DNA of 64,000 nt from Adiantum capillus-veneris (Eukaryota > Streptophyta > Polypodiopsida > Polypodiales > Pteridaceae). Below, piece by piece: positions 23,049 through 33,608 of the stretch. The notes under the pieces are model-generated. The model worked only from the letters and a program-made list of their open reading frames with translations. It did not search any database and was not told where the DNA came from. A program made the position numbers and the translations under genes. The DNA lies in NCBI GenBank assembly GCA_014529385.2, contig CM043951.1:110879469-110943468 (forward strand). The letters are read 5' to 3'. The stretch's first letter is position 1. Each line of letters begins with the position of its first letter.

Positions 23049-25577
23049 CTCCCCCTCAAGCTCAGAGTGAGCTTGCATATGATGGATTCCCAATGCTTCA
23101 CGAAAGTAGCAAAACTTCTCCTTTCCAAGAGCTTTTGTGAATATATCCGCAACTTGATCATTTGTCTTCACATACACCGAATCAATCTCATTTGCCAAAA
23201 CTTTTTCTCTAATGAAGTGATAATGTACCTCAATGTGTTTAGTGCGAGCATGGTAGATTGGATTCTTTGCCAACATGATGCTGCTAATATTGTCACAATA
23301 TATAATGACACTGTCAAAATAGTCAAAACCAAATTCTACCATAAGTACTCTCAACCATGACTCTTCACATGCTGCCAAAGCTGCTCCACGATATTCAGCT
23401 TCTGTACTTGATAATGCTATAGTTGATTGCTTCTTGCTACTCCAACTTATCATACCATTGCCAATGGAAAATGCATAACCACTTGTAGATCTTCTATCCA
23501 TAAAATCTCCTGCCCAATCTGCATCTGTGTAACCATAAAGACAAAGCTTCCCATTCTTTTCATAAAACATTCCATAACTGACAGTGGCTTTCACATATCT
23601 CATAATCCGTCTCATTGCATCAAGATGACTTTTACATGGATTTTGCATGAATTGACTCACAACACCCACTGCATAACTCAAATCTGGCCTTGTTATTGTC
23701 AAGTAAATAAGGCTTCCAACCATCTTGCGATACATAGTGACATCCTCAATGTAATGTCCATCATCAAACAACTTCACATTTTGATCAAGAGGTGTATCAA
23801 CCGGTTTGCACGCTGTCATTCCATACTTCTCAAGCATATCCAACGCGTATTGTCTTTGTATCATCCAAATTCCTGATAAAGTATTGACAATTTCAATTCC
23901 CAAGAAATATCTCAACTCACCCAGGTCCTTCAAGTTGAATTCTCTCAACAAACTCTTCTTGACATGCAAAATTTGCTCAGCATGACTTCCAGTGAGAATC
24001 AAGTCATTAACATAGATAACAATAACGACGATCTCTCCATCAACATGCTTCAAAAATAATGAGTGATCAGCAGTAGATTGTTTAAATCCAATCTTCTTTA
24101 AGAATCTGGTTATCTTTTCACACCAAGCTCTAGATGCTTGCTTCAAACCATACAATGCTTTCTTCAACTTACACACATAATATGGAAACTCTGGATGTTG
24201 ATAACCCTCTGGCTGTATCATATAAACTTCTTCTTCCAAGTCACCATTCAAGAATGCATTATCCACATCCATTTGCCGTAACTTCCAACCGAACATACTT
24301 GCCATTGCTATCACCAATCTGACTGTTGTCATCTTTGCAACTGGACTAAATGTCTCATCATAATCAAGACCTTTTGTTTCTGCATAACCTTTAGCAACAA
24401 GCCTCGCTTTGTATCTTTCCACACTACCATTTGACTTGCACTTGACTTTGTATACCCATTTTGAACCAATTGCTTTCTTTCCACTTGGCAAGCGAACCAA
24501 ATCCCAAGTGTCATTCTTCACAAGAGCATCCATCTCATCATCCATAGCTGACTCCCATTCTGATTTTCCAATTGTCTCTTGAAAACATGTAGGCTCTTTA
24601 TGTTGCACACGTGAAACCATGTATGCATAATGTGTACGCATGTAACCGTTGTATGTCAATCTATCAACTGGATAACGCACCCTCTCTGATCTTCTCAACT
24701 GTGGTGCACTCTTCTCTTCAACTCTTGCATATGGGGGTACGTATTTCTCAATATGCTTACTGCCAGGTGTCCTCAAATGTGGTAAACCATGCTCTTCATC
24801 GAGGCTTTCATCTCCAGAACTCTCTTCAACCACTTTCTTCTTGCCTTTCTCGTCTTGCTTCTTATCTCGCAAACGACCGCTCCATGGGTTGACACTTCCT
24901 GTACTCTCCTCTGCCATATGTGGTCCTGAAATAGTTCTTGTTGATGGTCCTGGCTTATTAACAACATGACGTACATTCTCTTGCTCTTCATACTCATCTT
25001 CTATCATCACTGGCTTTGGTTTATACCATGGTTCATGCTCACAAAATCTGACATCTCTAATGACATAAACTTGTCTTGTCGTAGGATCATAGCACTTGTA
25101 ACCTTTCTTTTCAACTGGGTAGCCCAAGAATATACACTTCACTGCCTTTGGCTCCATCTTCTTTCTTGCTTCATTTGGCACATGAACATAGCAAACACAT
25201 CCAAAAACTTTCATATAGGAAACTGTTGGCTTGAGCCCATAAAGTCTCTCATAAGGTGAAATTTCATGAATGGCAGCTGTTGGTGTTCGATTCATAATGT
25301 GTGCTGCTGTATGAACTGCTTCAGCCCAATATGTTAATGGCATATTCATCTCATTCATCATGGCTCTTACAATCTTTGCTATGACTCTATTCTTTCTCTC
25401 AGCAACTCCATTTTGTTGTGGTATGTATCTGCAAGTAATCTGTCTTCTTATGCCTTGTTCACGTAAGTAATCATCAAAACTGTGACATGTACTCTCCCCC
25501 TCCATCTGTACGTAGGCATTTAATTTGACAACCATTCTCTTTCTCAACCATAACTTTGAACTCCAAAAATACTTCAA
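23043..25577 (-). CDS. copia integrase C-terminus, reverse transcriptase and RNase H
   Basis: 844 residues in one frame. The start holds the end of the integrase core (GVAERKNRVIAKIVRAMMNE, and SPYERLYGLKPTVSYMKVFG, typical of Tnt1-like elements). RT begins near residue 350 (WESAMDDEMDALVKNDTWDL) and continues with KARLVAKGYAETKGLDYDET and QMDVDNAFLNGDLEEEVYM. RNase H follows with YTDADWAGDFMDRRSTSGY, ALSSTEAEYRGAALAACEES and the HYHFIREKV end. The catalytic YVDD box reads YVND (codon 24,006-24,008), which should inactivate RT. The last residues run two codons into the LTR. Confidence 0.95.
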   Translation of the reverse strand: MKYFWSSKLWLRKRMVVKLNAYVQMEGESTCHSFDDYLREQGIRRQITCRYIPQQNGVAERKNRVIAKIVRAMMNEMNMPLTYWAEAVHTAAHIMNRTPTAAIHEISPYERLYGLKPTVSYMKVFGCVCYVHVPNEARKKMEPKAVKCIFLGYPVEKKGYKCYDPTTRQVYVIRDVRFCEHEPWYKPKPVMIEDEYEEQENVRHVVNKPGPSTRTISGPHMAEESTGSVNPWSGRLRDKKQDEKGKKKVVEESSGDESLDEEHGLPHLRTPGSKHIEKYVPPYARVEEKSAPQLRRSERVRYPVDRLTYNGYMRTHYAYMVSRVQHKEPTCFQETIGKSEWESAMDDEMDALVKNDTWDLVRLPSGKKAIGSKWVYKVKCKSNGSVERYKARLVAKGYAETKGLDYDETFSPVAKMTTVRLVIAMASMFGWKLRQMDVDNAFLNGDLEEEVYMIQPEGYQHPEFPYYVCKLKKALYGLKQASRAWCEKITRFLKKIGFKQSTADHSLFLKHVDGEIVVIVIYVNDLILTGSHAEQILHVKKSLLREFNLKDLGELRYFLGIEIVNTLSGIWMIQRQYALDMLEKYGMTACKPVDTPLDQNVKLFDDGHYIEDVTMYRKMVGSLIYLTITRPDLSYAVGVVSQFMQNPCKSHLDAMRRIMRYVKATVSYGMFYEKNGKLCLYGYTDADWAGDFMDRRSTSGYAFSIGNGMISWSSKKQSTIALSSTEAEYRGAALAACEESWLRVLMVEFGFDYFDSVIIYCDNISSIMLAKNPIYHARTKHIEVHYHFIREKVLANEIDSVYVKTNDQVADIFTKALGKEKFCYFREALGIHHMQAHSELEGEC

Positions 25578-25608
25578 ATGCCTCTGACTTTGCCTTTAGA
25601 AAGTAAAC

Positions 25609-25890
25609 CTATGTCATTCTGCTGTAATCATCCGTAAATGTGATAAAATATCGACAACCATTTGGCATAGCATGATCACAAGGTCCCCAAATATCTGAAT
25701 GAACAATTTCCAAAGGACTTTGGCTAATTCTCTCCCTCGTTGGAAATGGTAAACGAGATTGCTTTCCAAATTGACAAGCTTCATAAACATGATCAAAATT
25801 CAATCTGCCAAACTTTGGTAATCCACGTACAATTTGATTTGATTGCATATGCTTTAGTCTTCTAAAATTGACATGACCAATCCTCTTATG
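25609..25890 (-). pseudogene. copia integrase N-terminal part, frameshifted
   Basis: The frame 25,848-25,609 reads LPKFGRLNFDHVYEACQFGK, then IVHSDIWGPCDHAMPNG and YFITFTDDYSRMT. It holds the second zinc-binding Cys region (one Cys of the pair appears changed: YEACQFGK) and the first catalytic Asp of the DDE core. Breaks on both sides (stop near 25,890, frame change near 25,600) separate it from protease and from RT. Confidence 0.85.
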
Positions 25891-26367
25891 TCATAACTCT
25901 GCCCAATCATCTTGAGTGGCTGATTTGTTTGCATACATACCACTGTGTAAACATGGATCTCCTGCTTCCAATGAGAACAAGCGACCTTTCTTTCTTCCAC
26001 GTGCCAATATCTTGCCTGGTCTGCCGTTGTGAAACTCCTCTATGAAGTAGCCATAACGATTAAAACGAACTTGCAACCCTTGATCTGTCATTTGTCCAAC
26101 TGATGCTAAATTCTTTGTGATTGAAGGCACATATAGAACATCTCCCAATGTGTTGTATGTCCCGTCTTTTTCTAGCAATGGAACTGAACCAACATGTGTA
26201 ATCCGATGCATAGTATCATCACTTGTAGCGACAAACTCATTCTCTTCTAACTTCTCTTTTCTGTCAAACCATTCACCATGATATGTCATATGATTTGTGG
26301 CACCACTATCTAAATACCAATCATCTGTATGATGTGGCTCCACCATGCTTCCAACAACATGCTCCAT
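25891..26367 (-). CDS. copia aspartic protease
   Basis: Reads DDWYLDSGATNHMTYHGEWF, the catalytic loop of copia proteases, then IRVPLLEKDGTY-like text and LYVPSITKNLASVGQMTDQG, also standard. The tail ATQDDWAEL leads towards the integrase zinc finger, where a stop occurs. Its role is processing of the copia polyprotein. Confidence 0.9.
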   Translation of the reverse strand: MEHVVGSMVEPHHTDDWYLDSGATNHMTYHGEWFDRKEKLEENEFVATSDDTMHRITHVGSVPLLEKDGTYNTLGDVLYVPSITKNLASVGQMTDQGLQVRFNRYGYFIEEFHNGRPGKILARGRKKGRLFSLEAGDPCLHSGMYANKSATQDDWAEL

Positions 26368-27486
26368 AGGAAATAAATGTCCACTCGACCTATTGACATA
26401 TATATTTTGATCATGAGGATTGTATCCAACAAAGTTTCCTCTATGTCTGCCATAACCTCGGCCTCTTCCACCACGATCACGATTTTGATTTAGCCTTGTG
26501 TAACATTCTCTTTCAAAGTGACCATAAATGCCACATCTGTTACAATATCCATCTCTTTGAGGATGTACAAATCGTCCACCTCCACGTCCACGAGTTCGGG
26601 CTCTCCCCCTGCCTCTTTGGCTTTAATCATTGTAACTTTGACTTTGTTGGTTTTGCCATTGACCTCTTCCAACATTGTTTCCACGACCATAGTTTCCTCT
26701 TCCACCTCTATTGTTTCCAAGACCTCTAGAGTAAAAAACCTGATCTCTGGAATTGTTATTTGATGTAGAAGGACCTGACTTGCCGAACTTCACCACTTCT
26801 TGCAAACAAAGGTTTACTAACTCTTCAAAATTAGGCATGTGTCCTCGAACAGATATAGATGTATCCAATGACTTGTATTCCAGTCCCAAACCATTCAATG
26901 TCACTGAAACTAAGTCATCATCTGGAACTTCAACATTAATGCTCGCAAGATCTTCTTGTATTTGCTTTATCTCTGTCACATAATCTGATATGGATCTATT
27001 TCCTCGCCATACACAATGTAACCTTTGCTTCAAGTGAACTTTTCGTGGTTCTGTATTGGAGCTGTTCATTCTCGCTAGTATCTCCCATGCTTCCTTTGGA
27101 GATTGAGCCTTCTTCACATGTGGTATAAAGAAGTCACTAATGTATAGTGAAATCCAATGCATCACTTTCCTTGAATTCTCGATCCACTTCTTGTAAGCTT
27201 CTACTCCTGCTTGCCATGTTTTATGTGCTTCAACATTCTCTCTATTTGGTTCCAAACCAACCTCGGGACACTCTTGTTCACCTGTAACATAATCCCATAA
27301 ACCTTTGCCCATGATAAAGTTCTCCATCCTGTAAGACCATATGTTGTAGTTCTCTCTGGTCAGCTTCTCTCCAACAATCTGTGTGACTTGAGTTGAACTT
27401 TCTGCCATCTTCACTCTCTCAATTTCTTTCAAAGGATTTTGATAAAATTTCGTCAGAGTTTCGTTTGTATTTGGACAATATCTCAA
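26368..27486 (-). CDS. copia Gag with zinc knuckle
   Basis: The frame 27,486-26,623 starts near an ATG (the functional start may be MAESSTQVTQIVGEKLTREN, 26 codons in). It holds the copia gag core: YNIWSYRMENFIMGKGLWDY, AWEILARMNSSNTEPRKVHL and YVTEIKQIQEDL. It ends in an Asn/Gly/Arg-rich tail. After a frame change, 26,490-26,600 encodes a CCHC knuckle (CNRCGIYGHFERECYTR). Gag forms the virus-like particle. Confidence 0.9.
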
Positions 27487-28297
27487 GTGACAATCTCAAC
27501 CAAAGTGCTCATAAACACTGACAGAAAATCTCTCACTGCCAAGGGAAAATCCACTGACTCACTTTGCCACAGACTGACTCAGTACTATGCATAAATACTC
27601 TAAAACAATGTCCACATGGGCCTGTATGCAAATGCAATCCATAGGCTGTCCTGTACCACATATCCATACATCCACCTTCTTCCCATAGTCGTAAACGACA
27701 TATGAGGTCTTTCGCGGAGCTAGTCGGGGGTTCGCTCCAGTATCTAATCCACCTTGCCAAGGTACCAAAGCTCCCAAGGCAAGGCTTCAAAAAACCTCAC
27801 TCGACCCTCACAAAGGCTGCAGTTTTCCAAAATACATTGACCGCATATCCAGACATAACCACAAAGTACTCAATCTGACAATATAACCGCCTCAACTTCT
27901 TCCCACAACCTTTCTTACATAGGCGGCTGTCCATAACGGACCCACAACAACCAAACATAATCTTCGATAACACAATATCATGATGCAAAAGCTCTATGTC
28001 GCTCTCCAAAACCTGTGTAAATGCTGAATTCTTCACCTGTAACCTGTAAATCTACTGCCGAGTGCAAAACTGGACATCTCCTATGCTTGTGTGAGCTGGC
28101 TGTTTGTTGCAGAAAATTGCAGATTTTGGCAAATCTGAGTATGCCAATGCGTCCGGAACGCCCAAAAACATAAAGATAGACTTCTGGATCACTGTATTCC
28201 GAGTTCGGGTGAGGGAGTTATGACCAAAAAACCTCTCTGTTTTGCTGTTTTCCAGAGCTGCGGAAACCTGTGTATTGACTGTAGCTCCTCAAACTGA
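27487..28297 (-). other. copia untranslated leader
   Basis: About 810 bp between the primer site and gag without coding content. It includes, at 27,730-27,945, the module shared with 2,830-3,010. Confidence 0.75.
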
Positions 28298-28309
28298 GCT
28301 CTGATACCA
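28298..28309 (-). promoter_or_regulatory. copia primer binding site
   Basis: On the minus strand TGGTATCAGAGC lies three bases after the LTR end. It is complementary to initiator tRNA-Met. Confidence 0.95.
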
Positions 28310-28312
28310 CTT

Positions 28313-28542
28313 TGTAGAGTGCGCAGGTGATGGAAAAGGTAGGAAAGAAGACTACACACACACACCAACACACATCGAGACACACACACACAATCGTTAC
28401 CCTGAAGCAGCCATTCAACGAGCTGCTCTTCTCTTCTTCTCTTTTTGAACTATTATCCAAAGTATATTTACAACATAGTATAGTCAGTGTCCAGCCGCCC
28501 ATAGCACAATGGACATATTCTTTAACATCATATTCTTTAACA
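28313..28542 (-). repeat. copia 5' LTR (230 bp)
   Basis: TGTTAAAG..CTCTACA on the minus strand. Nearly identical to the 3' LTR. The flank gatta is at 28,543-28,547. Confidence 0.95.
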
Positions 28543-28912
28543 GATTATAGGGCAAGGAAAGCTACTTTGAAGAATGAAAAGGGCAGAGAGATTGTACTTG
28601 ATGTGAAGTTGAAGGGCGAGTCCGTCCAACTTGTATTGGGTTCGGCTGTTTCCAAATTAATGAAATCTAGTAGGTCAAATATGTCTGATCTAGAAAAAGA
28701 ACGATAAGAATTTCTACATGCGCATGCTGACTGTTTCTTTGAAGGCCTACGAGGCGAGTTACCGTCTTCATGTCTTGAAGATCATACGATTGATTTGATT
28801 CTGGGTAGTACACCACCGAACCGGCCACCTTAGCAGGTTAGTCGAGCCCAAAATATAGAAATAATGAACCAGGTAAAAGAACTCCTTGAAAAGGGTCTTA
28901 TCCAACCTATCA
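28543..28912 (+). pseudogene. element A, protease end and RT start, between two insertions
   Basis: Resumes the A frame after copia with RARKATLKNEKGREIVLDVK and continues through a linker to MNQVKELLEKGLIQP, the beginning of gypsy RT. Stops at 28,705 and near 28,830 show decay. At 28,912 it is cut by the LTR of B, with tatca as target copy. The frame continues at 43,014. Confidence 0.85.
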
Positions 28913-29604
28913 TGTGACGTGGCTGCCCAGTGTACACACACACTTTTCCCCGTAAAGCATGGATAGTCCCAGGGAATGGGTAGGCTGAATGATGACGTGG
29001 CTGCTGCGTACGGTGTTGCAAAACAAATGATGACGTGGCTGACTGTACGTGCTGTGGTACGGATGCCCGCGATTTGCGGAGATCTTGCCACGTGGCAGGT
29101 TGTACGGATGCTAGCAGGGAAAAAGCAAAGCAGCGGCAGTTTTTGCTTTTCAGGCTACGCTAAGGCTGTTTTTCTTAATTCTACGCAATGCAGCCAGAGG
29201 GCTTTTGAGAATTGCTTTATTATTATTAAAGCATCACAGAAAGAGAGAGAAAGAGCCTCTTTTTGCTTTATTTTCAAAGCTTTTAAAATTTCAGCTTTTG
29301 AAGCTTTTGGGGGCTCCGCTTTTAGCATCCCTTGTACCTTTAAATAAGCTGGCAGGGCCACTCACAACTCAGAGCATCTGGACGTAGAGTCTAAGTGTGA
29401 GCGCCTGCCCGCACTCTTGTACTTTGAACTTAGATTAATACAAAAAGAAATACCGAAAGGGGCACAAGTCTTTGGGGTCAATATCTCTAGGCACGGAACT
29501 CCTCGGGCCAATGTTGAATCAATTGTGAACTGTGAACTGTTTTGAAGTGGTTATTTGGTGCTGTCGCGGTAGATTCTTGACTTGGAGTGTCCAAGTCTGT
29601 TATA
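28913..29604 (+). repeat. 5' LTR of B (LTR1)
   Basis: Ends ..ccaagtctgttata. It starts TGTGACGTGG, lacking about 10 bases of the TGTCACAAAG start seen in LTR3. It contains three or more ACGTGGC boxes and a TATA-like tttaaataag near 29,338. Nearly identical to LTR3. Confidence 0.9.
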
Positions 29605-29945
29605 GTGGTATCAGAGCACGACCGATTCCTCTTCTACGAGAAATCCGATCCCAAATTTTTTTCCGCGGCACCTATGGCTTCATGCAAGGATCTGTCGACT
29701 CCCTTTGAATCCGGAGATGCGGAAAGGGATCACAACGAAGATTCGGCAAGGAGTATGGCCCGCCTTGGCCTACTTAGGCAGAGCGTCGAGAGATGGAGCA
29801 TCATCAATTGATCGGCGATGCAACAAAGATGATGCTCAATTTTGCGAAGGACCCAAAATTTGCAGAACACATGAGCGAGACTTCTTTCCAGGAAGTGCAT
29901 GCGTAGTGGAAGAAAACCACAACACATATACTCGACAGGTTACAG
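29605..29945 (+). pseudogene. B1 primer site and Gag stub
   Basis: tggtatcagagc (29,606-29,617) is the initiator tRNA-Met primer site. The following 330 bp hold only scattered Gag-like fragments (ARSMARLGLL region, AQFCEGPKI) with stops. At about 29,935 the sequence jumps into RT, so most of gag, all of protease and the RT fingers are deleted. Confidence 0.7.
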
Positions 29946-30956
29946 GGATCCTCGTGCTTTAGCAGGATTGATATGAAGAGTGGATATCATCAGATCCGAA
30001 TCGCACCGGGAGACGTCTACAAGACAGCCTTTTAGACTACTTTTGGGTTATTTGAGTTTTTGGTGATGCCTTTTGGCTTAACCAATGCTCCTGCGACATT
30101 TAACCGGATGATGCACATGATTTTTCGAGAGTACAGGCTATTTGTTGGCACTTTCTTTGACGACATCATTGTTTTCTCCAAGAATGAGGCAGAACACAGA
30201 GATCATCTGCTTCAGGTCTTTCAGGCATTACGAGATCACAAGTTAGTGATAAATGCAAAGAAAAGTGAATTTTTCCTACCAGAGATACACTTTTTGGGAC
30301 ACACTGTCTCAGCAGCAGGAGTGCAAATGGATCCCGCCAAGATTGAGACTATCCGTAATTGGCCCGATTTGAAGAATGTCCATGAAGTTAGAAGCTTCTT
30401 GGGACTGTGTTCGTACTACAGGCGGTTCATTCGAAAGTTTGAAGAGGTTGCTTCCCCTTTGCATATCTTGGCACAGAAAGGAGTCCCTTTCTCGTGGGGA
30501 TCCACAGAGGTGACTGCCTTTCAGACTTTGAAAGAGAAATTGACTACGGGACCAGTTTTGACTTTGCCGGACTTGCAGAAGTCATTTGAAGTATATTGTG
30601 ATGCTTGTCGTTGTAGTCTGGGTGTGGTGTTAATGCAAGAAGGTCATGTCATTGCTTACGAGAGCCGATTGTTCTCTAGGCCGGAGATGACAGCACAGAT
30701 TTATGAGAAAGAGCTTTTGGCAGGTATCCATGCTCTTACTCAGTGGCGACATTACCTACTCGGAGCGGATTTTACTGTCTTTACAGACCACCAGAGTTTG
30801 CGCTACTTCTTGTCACAGAAGCAGCTTTCGGAAAAGCAGATGTGGTGGGCGAACATCTTGTCACAGTTTCACTTCCAGATTGTCCATGTGCAGGGACAGA
30901 AGAATGTGGTGGCAGATGCTTTGTCTCGGAAGCCGTTGGTTCTGGCTATTCCGTGA
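29946..30956 (+). CDS. B1 reverse transcriptase palm and RNase H
   Basis: Starts with [21 protein letters not shown] stop at about 30,033 precedes the open frame 30,060-30,956 (298 residues). RT palm motifs are [18 protein letters not shown] and the catalytic FFDDIIVFS, a normal variant in this group. Then come [20 protein letters not shown] and [15 protein letters not shown]. RNase H follows with [50 protein letters not shown] and ADALSRKPL. One base is missing near 30,955 relative to B2, shifting integrase out of frame. Confidence 0.95.
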
Positions 30957-31819
30957 TACATCATAGGAGCTTCGAGGATATGGTCGACCAGTATGCCACA
31001 GATACAGATTTTGTAGATGTTTTCACACGGATACGGGATGGGGAGACAGTAGCAAGATACTCCATTCGGGAAGGCTACTTGATGAGAAAAACCATGTTGT
31101 GCATTACACAGCCGTTGAGGGAAAAGGTTATGATTGAATGCCACTGTCCACCTTTTACGGGTCACCGCGGCTTTGCTACCACCATGAAAGGGGTAAAGAG
31201 ATACTTCTTTTGGCCGAGACTCAAAAAGGATGTGGAAGAGTTTGTGCGCAGTTGCTTAGTATGCCAGAAGGTCAAGTTTGATAGGCATAAGGCACTGGGA
31301 TTGTTACAGCCTTTACCCATACCCACCCGCCCCTGGGAAAGTATTGCAATGGATTTCATTTTTGATCTCCCGAGAACACAGAGTGGTCACGATGGTATCT
31401 GGATTGTTATTGACAGATTTAGCAAACAGGCTCATTTCACTCCAGTGAAGAAAACAGTCAAGCCGGATCACTTAGCGAGACTGTTTGTGGCCCAGATCTT
31501 TAGATTACATGGCATGCCTGAGACGATTGTCTCCAATAGAGGCCCCAGATTTACGAGTTTGTTTTGGAAGGCAATTTGGGAGAACATTGGCACGCGGTTG
31601 CAGTTCTTGTCATCGTTCCACCCGCAGACTGATGGGAAATATGAGATTGCAAATTCAATGGTTCTAGATTTATTGAAGTCTTATATCTCAGATCAGAAGA
31701 CTCAATGGGAAATGTACCTACCTTTGGTGGAATTTGCCTACTATAACACGATACACTCTTCGACGGGGAAGGAGCATTTGAGATTGTTGAAGGTGCTACG
31801 AAGGTTCCACCCTTCCTAA
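30957..31819 (+). CDS. B1 integrase
   Basis: Zinc head: ECHCPPFTGHRG..CLVCQKV (HHCC complete). Core: PWESIAMDFIFDLPRTQSGH supplies the first Asp. The second Asp, normally SDR, reads SNR (codon 31,535-31,537). The Glu is present in YEIANSMVLDLLKSYI. So one catalytic residue is lost. The open frame begins far upstream at 30,743 out of phase with RT; only the part after 30,957 is integrase. It ends in a frameshift at about 31,780. Confidence 0.9.
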
Positions 31820-32409
31820 GCACAAAAGATAAGATTTTTGAAGCGGATGAATATACGCGAGACTTAGATACGGCTTTTGCCAAGGTTCACGAGACTTTGC
31901 AAAAGTCTCAAGAACGACAGAAAAAGGCAGCGAATCGCCATCGTCGCGACTTGAAATTGAAGGAGAATGATTGGGTGCTCTTACGTTTTGAGAAGGCACG
32001 CCTAAGAAAGAAAAAGGGAAAGGAGAGGCTGTTTCCAAAGCTTAGTATGCGATACTACGGACCTTTCTAGATCACTGAAAAGATAAATGATGTCTCCTTC
32101 CGATTGAAACTGCAGATACTTGGAGGATTCACAATGCATTTCATGTGAGTCTCTTGAAACCTTTTAAAGGTGATGTGCCTGATGATGGGGAGCCTATGAG
32201 CAACCCGAAGTGGAAGAAAACGAGGAGATCCTTGTTCTTGAATAGATTTTGGCACATAAGGATACGAAGAATAAAGGTAAAGTCTGAAGGCGGTTCTTGG
32301 TTAAGTTCAAGAACTATCCTGCATTGGATGCGAAGTGGATGGAGGAGGAGGACCTAGAAGATACTCCTCAGATTGTGAAACTTTACCTCGATGCTTTTGG
32401 TTTAGCATA
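31820..32409 (+). pseudogene. B1 integrase tail and chromodomain, broken
   Basis: Collinear with the open B2 frame at 41,100-41,724 but with several small indels and a stop (ctttctagatc near 32,065). The chromodomain end reads FLVKFKNYPALDAKWMEEED in one frame (about 32,290-32,360). Confidence 0.8.
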
Positions 32410-32999
32410 GTCTACTCCAAATGGAACCCAGAATTCAGCTTGGCCGGAGATCTGGTGCAGTGGGATGCACAAGAGGGGAGTTACTCCGCTCCTTTGTCAA
32501 CAGATGCCTTGATTCAGATACTAGAGTCACCGATGTCTCTTTGAGCTTCAGGGATACTAAAAGATGACAGTATTCCGCTGTATGACTTTATGAAATGGAA
32601 TTCCTGATTATGATACTGATTTGTTCTTGACTTCTTTTAAGTGTAGGAACTGATAGACTAAATGATTGCAACATTTTGGTCTGATTGATCTGGAATAGAC
32701 ATGGTGGCCATAGGGGTTAGTCAATCGGACATCGATGAGGTCCCGATTGGATCGAGATGCGATTGCTAGCTACATTGCCGATAAATCATGGTCTAAGATC
32801 CGAATGAATGTTGAATGTCATGTGATGTCTAGTGATGTCCTGTGATGTCGTGTGATGTGACTGTCGATTGGTACATGTGCTAGATGTGTGTTCCTAGTAC
32901 GTAGGTACTAACAGTCAGTGTCTGCTAAGACGATTTATGGCCTCTGTCTGTTTTGCAGGCGTAATCGAGGGCGATTACAATGCTTTCAAGAGGGGGGTA
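32410..32999 (+). other. B1 3' untranslated region, hairpin and polypurine tract
   Basis: Non-coding, and similar to 41,725-42,307. Stem GTAATCG-aggg-CGATTAC at 32,961-32,978, then AAGAGGGGGG at 32,988-32,997, two bases before LTR2. Confidence 0.75.
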
Positions 33000-33608
33000 T
33001 GTCACAAACTGATGACGTGGCTATCGAGAGCAAAAACCCTAATCTGTAGAAACCCTAATTTTTGAAATCCCTAACCCTAAGTGCTGGCTGGAACCCTAAA
33101 GGTGGCTGAAACCCTAAAATTTGGCGGCAGAAATGCCACGTGGCAGCAGTAGGATTTTTCGGGAATTGTGGCGGGATTCACGGTGCTGAAAAGCCAGCTT
33201 TTGGCGACGCAATTTTGGGTTATTTGAGAGAGAGAGATGCATTGCTTTATTTTTAATCAAAAGCCCCCAAGAGGGCTTGTGAGAGAAACACTTTGCTTTT
33301 AACTGGAAGCTTTTGGGGCTCTACTTTTGGGCATCCCTTGTAAACTTTAAATAAGTGGTTTAGGGCTCACTTTGTAGAGCATCTGGACGCAGAGTCTGAG
33401 AGTGAAACCCTAACCGCTCTCTTGTACTTTGGCATTGATTAATATATAAAGAAATAACGAAAGGGGCGCCAGTCTTTGGGGCCAATATCTCTGGGCACGG
33501 AACTCCGCAGGGCCAGTGCAAATCTATTGTGATCTGTGAATTGTTTTGAAGTGGTTATTTGGTGCTGTGGTGATTGATTATTGACTTGGAGTGTCCAAGT
33601 TTGTTACA
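33000..33608 (+). repeat. middle LTR (LTR2) of the B composite
   Basis: TGTCACA..tttgttaca. The 3' half is like LTR1 and LTR3 (gcatctggacgcagagtctgag; gggcacggaactc), but the 5' part differs and carries five AACCCTAA-type teloboxes (33,038-33,120). No primer site follows: the next base enters RNase H coding sequence of B2. Confidence 0.85.

Larger units (their letters stand above)
22815..28542 (-). mobile_element. Ty1/copia element, Tnt1/Tork-like, nearly complete
   Basis: 5,728 bp with 5-bp target duplication gatta (22,810-22,814 and 28,543-28,547) and LTRs TGTTAAAG..CTCTACA on the minus strand. The LTRs differ by about two substitutions and a 4-bp CA-repeat change, so the insertion is young. 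The order is primer site, gag, protease, integrase, RT, RNase H, polypurine tract, as in copia. It interrupts the protease of element A. Confidence 0.95.
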
